In this document: positions 19,593 to 31,924 of the stretch, piece after piece
Layout of the letters: each line of letters starts with the position of its first letter
Position numbering within the stretch: the stretch's first letter is position 1
Assembly (NCBI GenBank): GCA_016987375.1
Contig: PJRA01000051.1
Span: 1 to 36,533 of the forward strand
Direction of reading: 5' to 3'
DNA length: 36,533 nt
Origin: Brachionus koreanus
Lineage: Eukaryota; Rotifera; Eurotatoria; Ploima; Brachionidae
Notes under the pieces: model-generated
Databases searched by the model: none
What the model was told of the DNA's origin: nothing
The model's input: only the letters and a program-made list of their open reading frames with translations
Made by a program: the position numbers and the translations under genes

Positions 19593-20939
19593 CTAACATG
19601 ATGATGACTGACAAAAACTTTTAGCCAAATAGAGGGCATTTTTTCTAAAACGTTTGTTAATAAACGAATAAAAAACAGGATTGAGTACATAATTTAAAAG
19701 ATACAAATTTTTAATAATTTTTGTAAGTAGACAATTTTGAACGTCTTGATCTTGTTGAGCTTTTTTGTTTATTAGTATTTTGTACAGCCAAAATGGAGAC
19801 CATGTTAGCACAATGACAAATATAGTCAAAGCAAGAACAGAGGCCGTTTTGGTGTGCTTATACTTTCTGCTTGTGTGTCGGCGAATCGAAATTGTCTTTA
19901 CATTTGGCGACGAATTTTGACCAGCTGAACTAATCATTTGATTTTCGGACAATTTTCTCATACGCTTAGGTGCCTTGAAATTTTGCGAATAGTCGACTCG
20001 TTGACTTTGACCAAACGAAATCTTAAGCAAATCGACAGGACACGAAACACGTCTTTTGTACAATAGATCATTGCTCTCCTTGGTCAAATGTTGTGTGCGC
20101 AGTGTGCGATAAATGTGCTTGTAGACGCGTATGTAACACGTAACTATTACAGACAAATTGATCACAAACAAAACTAACAAAAACAATTGATAGATTTTTT
20201 GTTCGTGTGCAAAAATTTGTTTTATACGACAGCAAGAGTTGGTTGGATCCGAGTCGATTAGGAAAATGTTCGGCAACGAGATTAAACATGCGATCAGAAA
20301 CGATGAAGCAGTTAGAATAATAAATTTGTTTTTGTCAAAAAAGTACGAGTCAATTGATCTGAACACGCTTGAGTATCTGTCAAGAGCGATTAGAGACAAT
20401 ATTTCTAGTTCTAGAACAATTGGTATTTGATAGAGAAAATGTCCTAGTGGACACAATATTGGATTTATGTTTAGTATTAGACTTGAAAGTGTTGAATGCG
20501 ATTGGTATATAAGAGCTATGGGCATGTTTACTAAAGAAATGAATAAATCGCACACGGCCAATACTAAAATAAAATAGGAACAAAGAGTTCGTCTGTAAAT
20601 GTAAGAACAATTTTTGCTCGTAGGAAACAAACACTCAGTGTATTCGTCATTTCGATTGTTAATTATTGACTTTGGCACACTGATTATTGTCTCGGTCAAA
20701 CGACGTCTATATTTCGATTGAGACTCTTTTTCGATTGCCGATTGCAGCTGCCTGGGCTGAACTGGTCGCGGATACTTTCGATTGCGAAAACCGGCTTTGT
20801 ATGTCAATATGACGACAAAGTTTACACTTGAACTAATCGATATTATTACAAATATGATTATGGTGTACGGGTCGAAAGTGAACTGTTGTTGATTTGGAGA
20901 GACAAGCTGGTTTGTTTGATTAGTAATTGATTGGTACAT
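19593..20939 (-). CDS. Class A (rhodopsin-like) G protein-coupled receptor, orphan
   Basis: From the first ATG (20939) the protein has 448 residues and seven membrane segments, at about 25-47, 119-145, 164-186, 205-227, 249-271, 365-388 and 404-426. Class A landmarks are present: Asn40 in TM1, LAVCD with Asp131 in TM2, Cys163 before TM3 with Cys236/237 in loop 2, DRY at 187-189, TWSPFW in TM6, NPVFY at 420-424 and C-terminal Cys residues for palmitoylation. A glycosylation site NQT lies in the short N-terminus. The general look is of a peptide or amine receptor, but the ligand cannot be assigned. Two loops are unusual: the first intracellular loop is about 70 residues and basic, and the third is about 92 residues. 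No intron is needed. Confidence 0.88.
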   Translation of the reverse strand: MYQSITNQTNQLVSPNQQQFTFDPYTIIIFVIISISSSVNFVVILTYKAGFRNRKYPRPVQPRQLQSAIEKESQSKYRRRLTETIISVPKSIINNRNDEYTECLFPTSKNCSYIYRRTLCSYFILVLAVCDLFISLVNMPIALIYQSHSTLSSLILNINPILCPLGHFLYQIPIVLELEILSLIALDRYSSVFRSIDSYFFDKNKFIILTASSFLIACLISLPNIFLIDSDPTNSCCRIKQIFAHEQKIYQLFLLVLFVINLSVIVTCYIRVYKHIYRTLRTQHLTKESNDLLYKRRVSCPVDLLKISFGQSQRVDYSQNFKAPKRMRKLSENQMISSAGQNSSPNVKTISIRRHTSRKYKHTKTASVLALTIFVIVLTWSPFWLYKILINKKAQQDQDVQNCLLTKIIKNLYLLNYVLNPVFYSFINKRFRKNALYLAKSFCQSSSC

Positions 20940-21339
20940 GGCTAATTGATTTAAAATGCATACTCTAAACAATGCAAACAACAATAAAATTTAAGACACG
21001 ATGTATTTTTTTTTCTTGATTTTTTCTTTAGTGAAGTTAATCAATTAAGATTATTAGTAGAAATTATCTAGCTAATATTTAGGTTAGAAAAATTATGGAT
21101 TTAGTTTTGTTTTCAGACATAGATTTTATTAAATTTTTTTTTTTTTTGACTTAAACAAAAAATTGAATAAATAAAAATAATTAAAAATTTGTCTTCATTT
21201 TTTATTTACACTTACAAATGCACAAAAAATAAACTCGTTCAAATCACTTTCTTTAAATATTGAATATTTACAGTTACAGCTCCGTGTTAGATAAGTTTGC
21301 TAGTAAAAAAATTATTTTTTCTAACTTCACTGAAACCAT

Positions 21340-21620
21340 TTCAAGATTTGACGACAAGAGATCAAACCAAAGGACTGATCAAAAGACTTCATAGTCAAGC
21401 TCCCTAAGAAAGACAACAAAATGATTTAAGACAGTTGACGAGGCATGAAACTGTTATTAATAGCAAGCAAGGCGTTCTGCAGCATAATCTTGAGAGGAAT
21501 CAAGAACGCTTTGAATGATATACTTAGAGAAGAACAAAAAAGATTTAGACGAGGAAGATGATGCACTGATTAGTTATTTGCTCAAAGGAACATCATACAT
21601 AGAACAAAGTCACACAAACA
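21340..21620 (+). mobile_element. RT relic of a non-LTR retrotransposon (copy 1)
   Basis: The plus strand reads through several stops as a fragment of a LINE reverse transcriptase: IVKLPKKDNKM, then KAFCSIILRGIKNALNDILR, EEQKRFRRGR and AQRNII. In intact elements these correspond to the IVKLPKKGD, KVFCRIILNRIK, EEQAGFRKGRSC and LRNIIEQ region just before motif A. Only this part survives and no ends are visible. It belongs to the same family as the relic at 29880-30300. Confidence 0.8.
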
Positions 21621-24600
21621 ACTTGATTGAAAAAATAAAATCTTTACATTTAAATCTAATCAAATTTAAGTCATAATTTATTTTTAGACTAACCCTCTTT
21701 TTTTTTATTTTAAATCAAAGTAAAATATTTGATTTCTCCAAAATAAGACAAAATCGTTTACCTAATATTAAATATAAGAGTCAACATGTTACAATTAATG
21801 ATTAAAGTGCATTTTAACTCAAATAAAAAAGAAACTAATTTTTTTTTGAAAATTTAAAAAGACTTGTTTTGGTCTATTTTGTGTTTAACTTACTGTCTTT
21901 CAAAAAATAAACTCGTTTCTAAATCGAATTCAAAACTCTGAAGTAAACAATCTAATAGGCTTAATTATATTATATTAATAAAATAATCCTTTATTATTTG
22001 CTTAAAACTAGAACATACACAAATCTATAAAACTAGTTTCATTTTTTTTTCTTTTAAAATTTTGGCTTAATTTCTAAACAAAATAAAAAAGGAGTATTTA
22101 AATACATGAAAGGCTTGAAACCCTGCCTGATAAAAGCTAATAGCATAAAAAAATATCATTAATCTTTCAAATGGTTTCCCATTAAATAGAATTAAAAGAT
22201 AGAATTCCTTGTTTGTCATACATTTTAAAGGTATCATAATAATGACATGGTCTACAAAAATAAATATCTAAATAATAATTTTAAAAAACATTTAATTAAA
22301 AAAAAATCGATTAAATTTGCTTTTAATTAAATCCAGGTTTGAATCAAAATAAAATAACAATTAATCATGGTAGTTTTTTTTTGTTTTTTTCTAAGTGAAA
22401 ACAATTTTTATACAACTTTTTTTTTAAAATATATAAAATTTAAAGGTTGTTTTCACTCTTTTTATTTTTTGTTTGGTAAATTTTAATTTCTTCACTTACA
22501 CGAAAAAATATACGAAAAACAAAAACACATGAGAAACTCAAAATGAAGAAAAAACAAAAACATAAATAAGGTTACGCAAGATATCGTAGAGTTAAATGCG
22601 TACTGTTTCAGTTAATACAACTAGTCTCTATTAGAAAACAATCTAGCCTATCGCCAAGACTAATTATTACAATTATAAACTAATTTTATATTTTATGTAG
22701 CATAGGTTAGCATATTTGTCTTTTTGGCTTGAAAAATATTAAATAGTTCAAATATTATTATTGAGATAGATAGATAAATAAATAGTGACATTACTTTTTG
22801 TTTTTAACCTTCATTTTTACTTATTCTATGCTTTATTTTAGAATTTATAAATTATTCATTATTCATTTTATCAAACATTTATTCATTACATCCATGTAAT
22901 CGAGCAAAAACAGTTCAAACCAACTTTAATTAAAAGTTAGCACAAAAAACATCTCTCCGATGATGAAAAACAAAAAAATTGAAGAAATTTTTAAAAAACA
23001 TAAATTTAAGGACAGTCATAGTGCCTGTGATGAGAAAAATATTGGTTTCTACTATAAAAAGGCTTAGATACAGAAGAGAAATTATTGGGATCCGTAAATT
23101 TTATTAGAATTATAAAACGCATAATCTGTTAACTGGATCATCGCTTTTGCTGTTATTAAAATCCTGCATGAGGTCTAAGGATACCCATGGCATTCAATTC
23201 AAATTACTACTACTGCTATTAAATGAAAATAAATAAAAACAAATGGTCTCTTTTTCCTTTTTTTTGTTGTTTTAGATATTAAATCTCATTTAGAAATTTA
23301 CTTTTCAGCTTTCATTACTTGCAACTTGCATATTCATGTTACTTAATTTCATGTCAAAGTGACACTTGATACCCAATTTATTAATTGAAAAAAAAAATTA
23401 TCTCATTAAATCAAAAAAACAGTCAAAAGACAATTTTAAACGCGTATTGTATAATTTTTAAAAAATAAAAATACTGCAAAAAGTGTCGAAAAGTCAGCTC
23501 AGAAAATGTCGTTCTGGTTATAACTAGTGCTTTTAAACAGCAGTCAAATGTCCAACAAAAAGTAAAATACAAAAAAAAACTTTTAATTATTTTTAGGTAA
23601 AAAAATAAAATTTGTTTTTTTTTCGGCATTTGCTTCAATTTACACAATCTTGCTCTGTTTTAATATTAAATAATAAATATCAATAAACAAAATTGTCTCT
23701 TACTCCAGTATTTTTGTTTTATTCTGCATAAAAATAATAAAGGCGATAGTTATATGTCATTTTTTTTAAAATTTAAAAATTTTCATATGATATTATTTAC
23801 ATATTTTTATTCATTAATAAACCAAGTCTTTTAAGTCTTTTGCTAATACAAAATAGAGACTAATCAATCAGAAACAATTTAATTTGGTCCATGTAATTTA
23901 TCGCCTTTCTTTGAACTTAATTAAAGCTAAGATCAATCATATATTTCATAATCATAATCATATATAAATAATCCTTTCAGACAGTAGTTTATTATGCAGT
24001 ACTGACCTATAAAGAGTATCAATACACAACTGTTTAAATTACTCTAAGCATCTAGACTGACTTAGAAAAACAGACTGGTCTGACTAGCAGTAGGTAATAT
24101 TATATCAGCTAATTATTTCAACCCAATCAGTCTTTATGTTTACTCTCTTGTTTAAAATGTGATCTAAACACAACAAATCAAAAGCAAATATAGGTCCCAG
24201 TTTATTTTCTATCGCATCTTCATACTTACTTAGAATAATATTAAAAAAATTGTGATTAAATAAGAATGAGAAAAATTTCAAACATAAGAATAAATTAAGA
24301 CGGAGGTCTGGTTAATCTTATTTAGAATCGATTAAGTCCGACTTAGACTTAAACAACAATTAACTGATTGTTATATTAATATAAAAATAATTCATTTTCA
24401 ACGTTATAAAAATACATATTGAAAAATAAAGTACAATCGTGCGCAATCTTTAAAAAGAAAAAGCAAATTAATTAATCGAATGGTCGAGAAGCTAATCAGC
24501 CCACACACACAACAAATAGAAAACACTCTCATCTGTCATTTTTTTTTTATATAAACCAGTGCTTGGAAAATAAAAAAAAAACAACAAAAAACGAATTGAC

Positions 24601-26427
24601 CTTTTCTAATAAATAATTTTCTATTTCATTTTTTTTTCAATTTATTTATTTTTTAATAGTAATAAACAAATAAATGCGCAATTTGTTAAAAGAAAGAAAG
24701 AAATAGAGAAAATAGATTAAATCTATAAAGTCAATACGGATAGTTTTAGATTAGCTGAGAAAGTGTTTTTTCAAATGGATAATTTAGACTTATCAATAAT
24801 AAATGAAAATACGATACTTTTGCTTTATTATGTAATAACTCAAACGGCTTCATCGCTTCATAATGAATAAATAATTTACAACAAATAAATTTATTTTTCT
24901 TTTATTTGTAATTAAAAAATGGCCCTAATTAAAGAAAAAAAATGAATAAAAATTTGAAAAAAATATTTTTTAATTTATACTTATTTTTCATGTACGTCAT
25001 TTAATCATTCAATTTTTAAACTATTTATTTATTTATTATTTCATTCATTCAATAGTAAAAATCTTAATTGAATATGAGTTCCTCAATTTTAGAATTACCG
25101 TGTTAGAAAATTGTTTTTTAATAATTTTTTAAACAAATTATTTGAAATAAAAAGAAAGAAAATATTCAAGGTTAAAAGAAGAGAAGTAGTTTTTTTTTTC
25201 TTATTTTTGTTTGATGTAATCAAATATTATTGTTGATGATTAAAGAAAAACAAAAATTTTAAAAACAAATTTCTTGGTCAGCATCTAGAAAATAATTAAT
25301 TTAGCATTGTCTGAAAACAATGCTAATTTTTATAATTGACTAGAAATTTGTTGTACAAAAAAAAAATGGAAAAAGTAGTGTTCACTTTTTAGTTTGTGTA
25401 TGGGAAATAGTGGCCCGACTATAATGCCGATCAAGTGTGTTCAATGAGCTTTAATTATTTAAATAATTGACTGACTACAATCTAAATTAAAAAATAAATT
25501 GATATTTTTTACTTAGATAATTTCATGTTGCAAAAAGCAGATAATTAATTTTGATCATTTTATTTATTTATTTAAAATATAATTTAGAGGGAATAATTCC
25601 TCTTGACAGCTCCGAACGGTGTAGTGCCTTCTTTTCATTTATAAACAATTTATTTTTAATCGTCAAGCAATATTATTGATTTAATACTTGAAAAATAAAT
25701 ATACCATAATTTTTTTTTCTTCTTAACAGCTACGTAATAGACGAAATGAGACTGAAATACATGGAAAAATAAAAAGCTGACAATTATATCACAATGCCCC
25801 TGGATTTTCAAAATTATAAAAAATTTATTTTTACAAAGATTGTGATCAGACTAGTAATCATTTTTTACCCAAACACGTAGGTCTAATTTTTTAGATAATT
25901 TGAAAAAAATTTATTTTTAAACAAAAGCCTTTTAATCAAACAAATTGTTACCGTAGTGACGTTCAATTAAACAAATAATCACTAATAATAATTACAGACT
26001 TAAGCTTAAGATTTAATGAAGTAAAACTTAAAAAATCTTGCACGAAAAGGAAGTTTATACAAAGAAATTAGTTGAACCTATTGGCTTCATCTAAGCCATT
26101 GATGACACTTGAAAGTAAAAATTCTGTGGACAAATTTTGACAGGGATTATTGGTGCGAGACACAGATCAATAGATGAAATGTTGGCGAAAAAAAAATTTA
26201 AAAAACGAAAAGAGGACGCACTTTTTTTTTATTTTTCTCAAAATTATTTACTCAATAACATAAATAAACTTTTGAATAATGTTTTTATTTTCCAAAAGTG
26301 ATTTATTATGTAATAATCAAAATAGATATATTATCGATTATGTGCTTAGATTAGGTAATTTTTACATTTTTAACTTATTCGAAAATAAATAGATTTTAAA
26401 TTAACAAAATAGAAAAAAAGAGAAAAA

Positions 26428-26447
26428 ACTAACTAACTAACTAACTG
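26428..26447. repeat. AACT tetranucleotide microsatellite
   Basis: About five AACT/CTAA units occur in a row within the gene-poor interval. It is simple sequence only. Confidence 0.7.
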
Positions 26448-26994
26448 TACAGGGACATGGAGGAGAGAGCTATTTCTATTTTAAAATGTTCTAAATGAGA
26501 AAATAATTAAAAAATGCCAAGCTTGAATTTAGATAGAGTAAATAAATAATAACAGAAAATTTGGTAAACTAATGGTTTTGATTTATCAGATTATTGCCTA
26601 GAAAATAAGCATCCATAGATAACAAAGCACAATATTATAGACCGTTGATAGAATGTATTCACTATTACTCTATTTTTTTTTCTATTTTTACTTATTTCGA
26701 TAAAAAAAAATAATTAAGATAATATTAATTTTCTTATTTATTACAATCATTGTACAAGTGGAGTGTGCCTTTTTTTTCTCATATCGGATATAGAAAAATT
26801 ATTTTTTCCTAGATAAGAACTAATAATTAAAATAAATGATTGATTAGTAAATAAAGAATAATAATAAAAAAAAAAAAACAAAAACAGAACTAAATGTTAT
26901 TCTAATTTTGTCAATAAAAATTAAGAAAAACTAATTTGAACTTATTGTAATAATTCTTAAATTTGAATTGAAAAAAATACTAAAATAAAAAAAA

Positions 26995-27537
26995 ATGAAC
27001 GATGTTCACTTTAGAGGCCCGAATGTGATGATTACTGGAACACCGGGCACAGGCAAAACAACATTGTCTAAAGAATTGGCCCAAGAGACTTGTCTTAATT
27101 TGATAAATATTGGCGATTTGGCCAAAGAGAATAATTTCTATTGCGAATACGATAGTGAACTTCAGTCGTATGAGCTCGATGAGGACAAAGTAATAGATGA
27201 AATTGATGATAGCATGAAAGAGGGCGGCAATGTGGTCGACTATCATGGATGTGATTTTTTCCCAGAGCGATGGTTTGACGCTGTTTTTGTTCTTAGAACA
27301 GACAACACTGTGCTTTATGAGCGGCTCGAGAAGCGAAATTACTCTGAACGAAAAATACAGGAAAATGTACAATGTGAAATAATGAGAGTTATTTTGGACG
27401 AAGCTTTGGACTCGTACAAACCGGAAATAGTGTACGAGCTAAAGTCAGATACGCCCGATCAAATGGAACAAAATCTAACAACTATAAAAAATTGGATACA
27501 ACAATGGAAAAGTGAACACAGACACATACTTCAATAG
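26995..27537 (+). CDS. AK6: Adenylate kinase isoenzyme 6 (hCINAP/Fap7 homologue)
   Basis: AK6 is a nuclear adenylate kinase/ATPase that also assists late 40S ribosomal subunit maturation (Fap7 in yeast). The 180-residue single-exon protein shows the P-loop GTPGTGKTT at 15-23 and the NMP-binding segment INIGDLAKENN at about 37-47. The diagnostic VVDYHGCDFFPERWFD is at about 81-96. LRTDNTVLYERLEKRNYSERK (shown in part) gives the LID region, and QENVQCEI follows. All agree with animal AK6 in order and spacing, and the length is close to the usual ~172. The ATG follows a run of A with no other in-frame start. AATAAA signals lie about 35-45 nt past the stop. ALG1 begins 258 nt downstream on the same strand. 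Confidence 0.96.
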   Translation: MNDVHFRGPNVMITGTPGTGKTTLSKELAQETCLNLINIGDLAKENNFYCEYDSELQSYELDEDKVIDEIDDSMKEGGNVVDYHGCDFFPERWFDAVFVLRTDNTVLYERLEKRNYSERKIQENVQCEIMRVILDEALDSYKPEIVYELKSDTPDQMEQNLTTIKNWIQQWKSEHRHILQ

Positions 27538-27795
27538 AAATATTATTAATTTAATTTTGTTCACAAATTAAATAAAATAAATTTTAACTGAATAAGCAAC
27601 TTTTTTTCCTTTCATTTTGTTGCTGTTATTGTTGTTGTTTATCCAATTTCATTCTAGGATATTTTTTTTTGTTGAAAATAATTTGTTAAGTTTTATTTGA
27701 AGCTGAAATAATTTTTTTTCTTTGTTAAATTTTTGATGTGTATTGAGTTTAAATTAAGCAAGAAGAGAGAAAAAAAAAAAAAAACCAAACAAAAA

Positions 27796-29456
27796 ATGAT
27801 TCTAATTTTTCTTGCTATTTTGATTATTTTTTTGACATGGAAATTTTTAAAAACAAATAAAAACTCTAAATCAGCATGCATTGTGGTCTTAGGAGACATA
27901 GGCCGAAGTCCACGCATGAACTATCACTGTTTATCGTTGCACAAACTCGGCTATTCAATCACAATAATTGGATATAAAGGTTTTAGATATTTAATTTAAT
28001 TTAAAATTAGATAAGCTAAAAATTTCAATAAAGAGTCTGAGCTAATGAACGAGCTAATTAGTCCGAGGATTAGAATTCTGGCCTTGAGTCCCTATCCGAA
28101 ATGGCTTCAAATCGGAGCCGACCTAGTCCAGTATGGAATAAAGACTATTTTTTTATCCATTGATCTAATCATAAGACTAATTCAAATCAATCATGTTCCT
28201 AAATTTGTCCTAGTCCAAGTAAAAATCAAGTTACTTAATTTTTTTTCTAATTAATGTTTGACAAGAACCCTCCATCGATTCCAACTCTTATTTTTGTCTA
28301 CATGTATTGTAGATTGTTTAATAGTAAATTCGTCATAGACTGGCATAATTATGGACACACAATTTTGGCATTAAAAAACGGCAATCAAAATTTACTAGTT
28401 AAAATTTGCAAAAAGTTAATTTTGTAAAATGAAAAAACTAAAGAAAAAATTTTATTTTTTTATTTTCAAGAATTGAAATTTTCTTCGGCCAAAGATCTGA
28501 CTTGAATTTTTGTGTAACCAAAGCAATGTGTCAAGATTTAGGAAATCATGGAATAAAGTGAAAAAATCATTTGAAAGGAAATTTGGATTTAATTTTTTTT
28601 TCTTACTAAAGAGCTAAAGTTTTTTATGACAAACCTCATGAGTGTTTTAGACGAGTTGATAAACGGCAAAAAGATCTTTTCATTGAGAAATTGGTTGAGA
28701 AAAAAATGGTGAAAAAAATTAATTGGGATTGTTGTGCATATTTGGTGTCTAGTTCTAGCTGGACTCAAGATGAAGATTTTCAAATTTTAATCGAAGCCTT
28801 AAAAAGTTAAATTTAGTTGATAGAAAGAAAATTTTTTTTTAATTTTAAATTTAAGTCTATGACAATTGTGACAATTCAAAATTGGCAAAAATTGTTCTTT
28901 TCTTGACAGGCAAAGGTCCGCTTAAAAATTTCTACGAACTTGAATTTAAAAAAGCAAATTTTAAAAATATTCAAGTAAATTTTGTATGGTTGGATCCCGG
29001 TGATTATCCACTTTTACTTGGCTCATGTGATCTTGGCATTTGCTTGCACAAGTCGTCCAGTGATCTAGATCTGCCTATGAAAGTTGTAGACATGTTTGGA
29101 GCTCAGCTACCCGTCTGTGCATATTCTTTCTCATGGTAAATTAACTTTTTTTTTTGTTTTTGTTCATTTATTTAGAAATTTTTTTATTCAAAAATAAAAT
29201 CAAGCATTTCTGAACTGGTTAAAGAAAATGAGAATGGTTTGCTTTTTAAAAACGCCCAAGAACTATCTGAAAAATTGAAAGTAAATTTGTTTTAGAATTT
29301 TTTTTTTTTAAATCAAAATTATTTTATTTAAAGTTTTTGCTAGCTGATTTTAACACAAATTCAGAATTAGACAAAATGAGAAAAAATTTAGAAAATTATC
29401 CGCACTGGGATGATGAATGGAAAACTAAAGTTGAAAATGAACTTGAATCGTTCTAA
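27796..29456 (+). CDS. ALG1: ALG1, chitobiosyldiphosphodolichol beta-mannosyltransferase, eight exons
   Basis: ALG1 (GT33) adds the first mannose from GDP-mannose to GlcNAc2-PP-dolichol on the cytosolic ER face. Exons rebuilt from family sequence and GT/AG sites are 27796-27979, 28034-28218, 28266-28414, 28471-28557, 28612-28805, 28856-29135, 29205-29280 and 29334-29456. All phases agree and give 425 residues (464 in human). Landmarks are an N-terminal membrane anchor (ILIFLAILIIFLTW), VVLGDIGRSPRMNYH, VLVQ|NPPSIPTLIF, FVIDWHNYGHTI, FFGQRSDLNFCVTKAM, VFYDKPHECF, LVSSSSWTQDEDF, FLTGKGPLKNFY, DYPLLLGSCDLGICLH and DLPMKVVDMFG. It then continues FSC|ISELVKENENGLLF to ELESF. The introns are 47-69 nt. 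The linker between the two halves is shorter than in human. Confidence 0.95.
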
Positions 29457-29879
29457 TTACCTAAATAAAGATTTATAAAAAATATTTTTTTTTGTTTTCA
29501 AGTAAGACATGTCTGTTAAAATACACTTATCGCTCAACTTCAGTGCGTTCAGCTACGTTTTTTTTATTTTTATTTAAAAAAAATAAATTTGAGGGATTTA
29601 CCCATATGACTGCTTTGGCCTTCTTTTCAGTCCCCATTCCTAGAAAAAATATTGTAAAAAATACAGTAGAATTAATGTTCTAAGCGTAGTTTAAAGATTA
29701 AAATTTCATTTTACAGAATTCGCACCATTCCTAAAATAAAACTTTCAAGCAAAGTTTTACCAAATTTGGCACAATAGAACAGAACAAAATGTTAAAATTA
29801 AATAAAACAACAAGAATTGACTATTAGCTGAAACAAATCAATATGATGATTAAAAAGATTTAACAAAGTTAATTTATTT

Positions 29880-30300
29880 GTCCTATCATGAAACTGCTAG
29901 TACAGATTTGACTATTGACACACAAAATATACGAAGAAGGAAATAATTACTGCAGTAAAGGCTCTAAAATAACCGAAAAGTTTCAGGAATTGACAATTTG
30001 AAATCTAGGAATTTCAGTAGATATGTTGTACAAACTGTTCAAAGAAATTCCCATAGAAAGTTGACAAAATGGACTACGGTAATTGGAGAGGAGCTTTCTG
30101 CTTAGTGTACTGTTATGTGATTCTGGACAGAATTAGGGTGACATTGAATGGGCTACTAAGGAAGGAACAAGTAGAGCTCAGAAGAGGAAGAGGATGTATT
30201 GATCAGATATTTGCTCTAAGAAACATCATAGAAAAAAGTCTATAATGGAAAAGTCCACTATATGTTAACTTTATAGACTTGAAGAAAGCCATTTTATAAA
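29880..30300 (+). mobile_element. RT relic of a non-LTR retrotransposon (copy 2)
   Basis: Across frame changes the plus strand gives EIITAVKALK, then SVDMLYKLFKEI, NWRGAF, VILDRIRVTLNGLLRKEQV, RRGRGCIDQIFALRNI and PLYVNFIDLKKA (motif A, with Asp of FIDLKKA). This is the same LINE type as the relic at 21.3-21.6 kb but extends further on both sides. It has stops and at least two frameshifts, so it is dead. It stops near 30300 without a visible terminus. Confidence 0.85.
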
Positions 30301-30629
30301 AATATTTAATAAACTCAAAAAGATAAATAAAATAATTTTTCTAATCAATTCAATTTAAATTCGACAAATTTCTTCAACAAATCCTGAGACGAGATATTGT
30401 CTTCACCTAATATCGAAATATATCTTTATTAATAAATTAACAAGTTTATATATAAATTTTAAAAAAAATTTTAATTAAAATTTCAAGGAGTAGAAGCTTC
30501 TCTTTACCTTTTTTGAATTTTTCTTCAATGAATTTCGCAATAAATATTCAATTACTAACAATTTAATTTTTGTAAAAAATTTTTTTCTCTTAGATACAAT
30601 ATTCTTAATAAAAGAGTTGTACTTGTCAA

Positions 30630-31010
30630 TTATTTAATTACTTTAACTCATCTTAATTTGATTAACAAAGCTAACAGACGTTGCCGAGATGTTCATATCA
30701 AAAAAGATATTCAATGATTTATTGAAATTTGAAGGAAATTACTTAACAAAAAAAAAACTCTAGATGAACGGTCTTTCATACAGATCATTTCTTATGATGA
30801 GAAGTGGACCTATTGTTGTAGGAATGAATGAATAGACCAATCTCAATATGTTCATACTTTGATTAAAAGTTTAAATTAATTTTTAAAGGAAAAATTCTAG
30901 TAGTTCATTTATTTAAATGATCTGGTTAATGGCACACAAAAGAGGTATCAAACAACCCGATGATAGATGGCAAAAGCATAAAGAGCATATTGTTTTTTAA
31001 ATTTAAATAA
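30630..31010 (+). mobile_element. mariner-type transposase relic 1
   Basis: The plus strand carries LINKANRRCRDVH, then LDERSFIQIISYDEKWTY, which matches the mariner block LDERF-R-I-T-DEKWI-Y around the first catalytic Asp. Near 30940-31000, DDRWQKHKEHIVF resembles the C-terminal RWQKCID block. The middle of the gene has been lost. Stops and indels show it is inactive. It shares DNA-level words with the relics at 31.9 and 35.3 kb. Confidence 0.75.
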
Positions 31011-31924
31011 AAATAGCTAAATGCTAATTAGAAAAAAAAAAAAATTTCTCAAATTAAAGAGAATTTTTCAAGATTATGATTTTAGAAAGAAAGAATAGTT
31101 AAGCATTTAAATCAAATATTCATTTTTATTTTATCAATCGTATTGAATATTTGAATGCAAAAAATTAACATTTAATCATATGATAAATAGATAAATAGAA
31201 TTAATCAGAAATAATTTTTTTCTTTCAAGGAAATTTAATATTTATTTTCTTGTAAATTTTATTTATTAATTAAAGGAAAAAATCAATCAATGTACTTGAC
31301 TTAAATGTAACAAATGAACTGTTAAAAATAATTCAACTTATTTCTGTTGACTCTTGGTAAAGCAGCATATCTAGAACTACTGTTTAACTAAATTTATTTA
31401 GAACCAAAATTGCCAATTATTTACAAATACTGAGCCAAATATAAAATCTAAAATGTCTTTTTGAAGAAATTGTTTAAGCTGAATAAAAAGATAAATAAAA
31501 CTTGAAAAATTCAAATGAAAAACTAAAGGAAACAAAAAATATCTTTCTATTCTTTAATTTATCTAAAATAAAATTATAAATAATTTTTTTCTTAAAAATA
31601 AAGGTCAAAATTTTTTTAATTAAATTTTTATTTTTATATTTCGGTAGTTTTAATAAAACTAGTCGATCAAAAGTAGAATTTTGATTTTTTATTTACAAAT
31701 GTTTTCAGTTAAAATTTTGCTTTAAACTCATTAATGAAAAAACAACTTTTGAACACATTTTTTTTAATTACTTTTTAACTAGGTCTATTCTATTTTTATC
31801 TAACACAAGAGATTAAAAATTAAGTTTATTTTCTATTAATCAAATTTTCTTCTATTTTATTAAGCAAATAGAATCTCTTTTAAATTAAAATCAATCGAGC
31901 TCACAAACTTTTGAATATTTTTTT

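Larger units (their letters stand above)
20940..26994. other. 6 kb region without a recognised gene
   Basis: This region separates the 5' ends of the GPCR (-) and AK6 (+). It is extremely A+T-rich and includes a reverse-transcriptase relic at 21340-21620 and an (AACT)n tract at about 26428-26447. Scattered less A+T-rich patches occur, for example 23025-23200 and 25390-25440. An acceptor-like TTCTTCTTAACAG near 25730 precedes 16 open codons, not enough to call an exon. I see no miRNA, rRNA, snRNA or tRNA that I recognise. Confidence 0.55.

Noticed and set aside
23423..23647. 74-codon open frame on the minus strand
   Set aside because: It is Phe/Lys/Ile-rich with no recognisable domain, most likely chance.
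25730..25785. Possible terminal exon after TTCTTCTTAACAG
   Set aside because: The acceptor is good, but only 16 codons follow and no upstream exon could be linked to it.
29492..29683. 63-codon open frame after ALG1
   Set aside because: It has no family resemblance, and its A+T-rich middle is homopolymeric. The slightly balanced patch at 29585-29640 remains unexplained.
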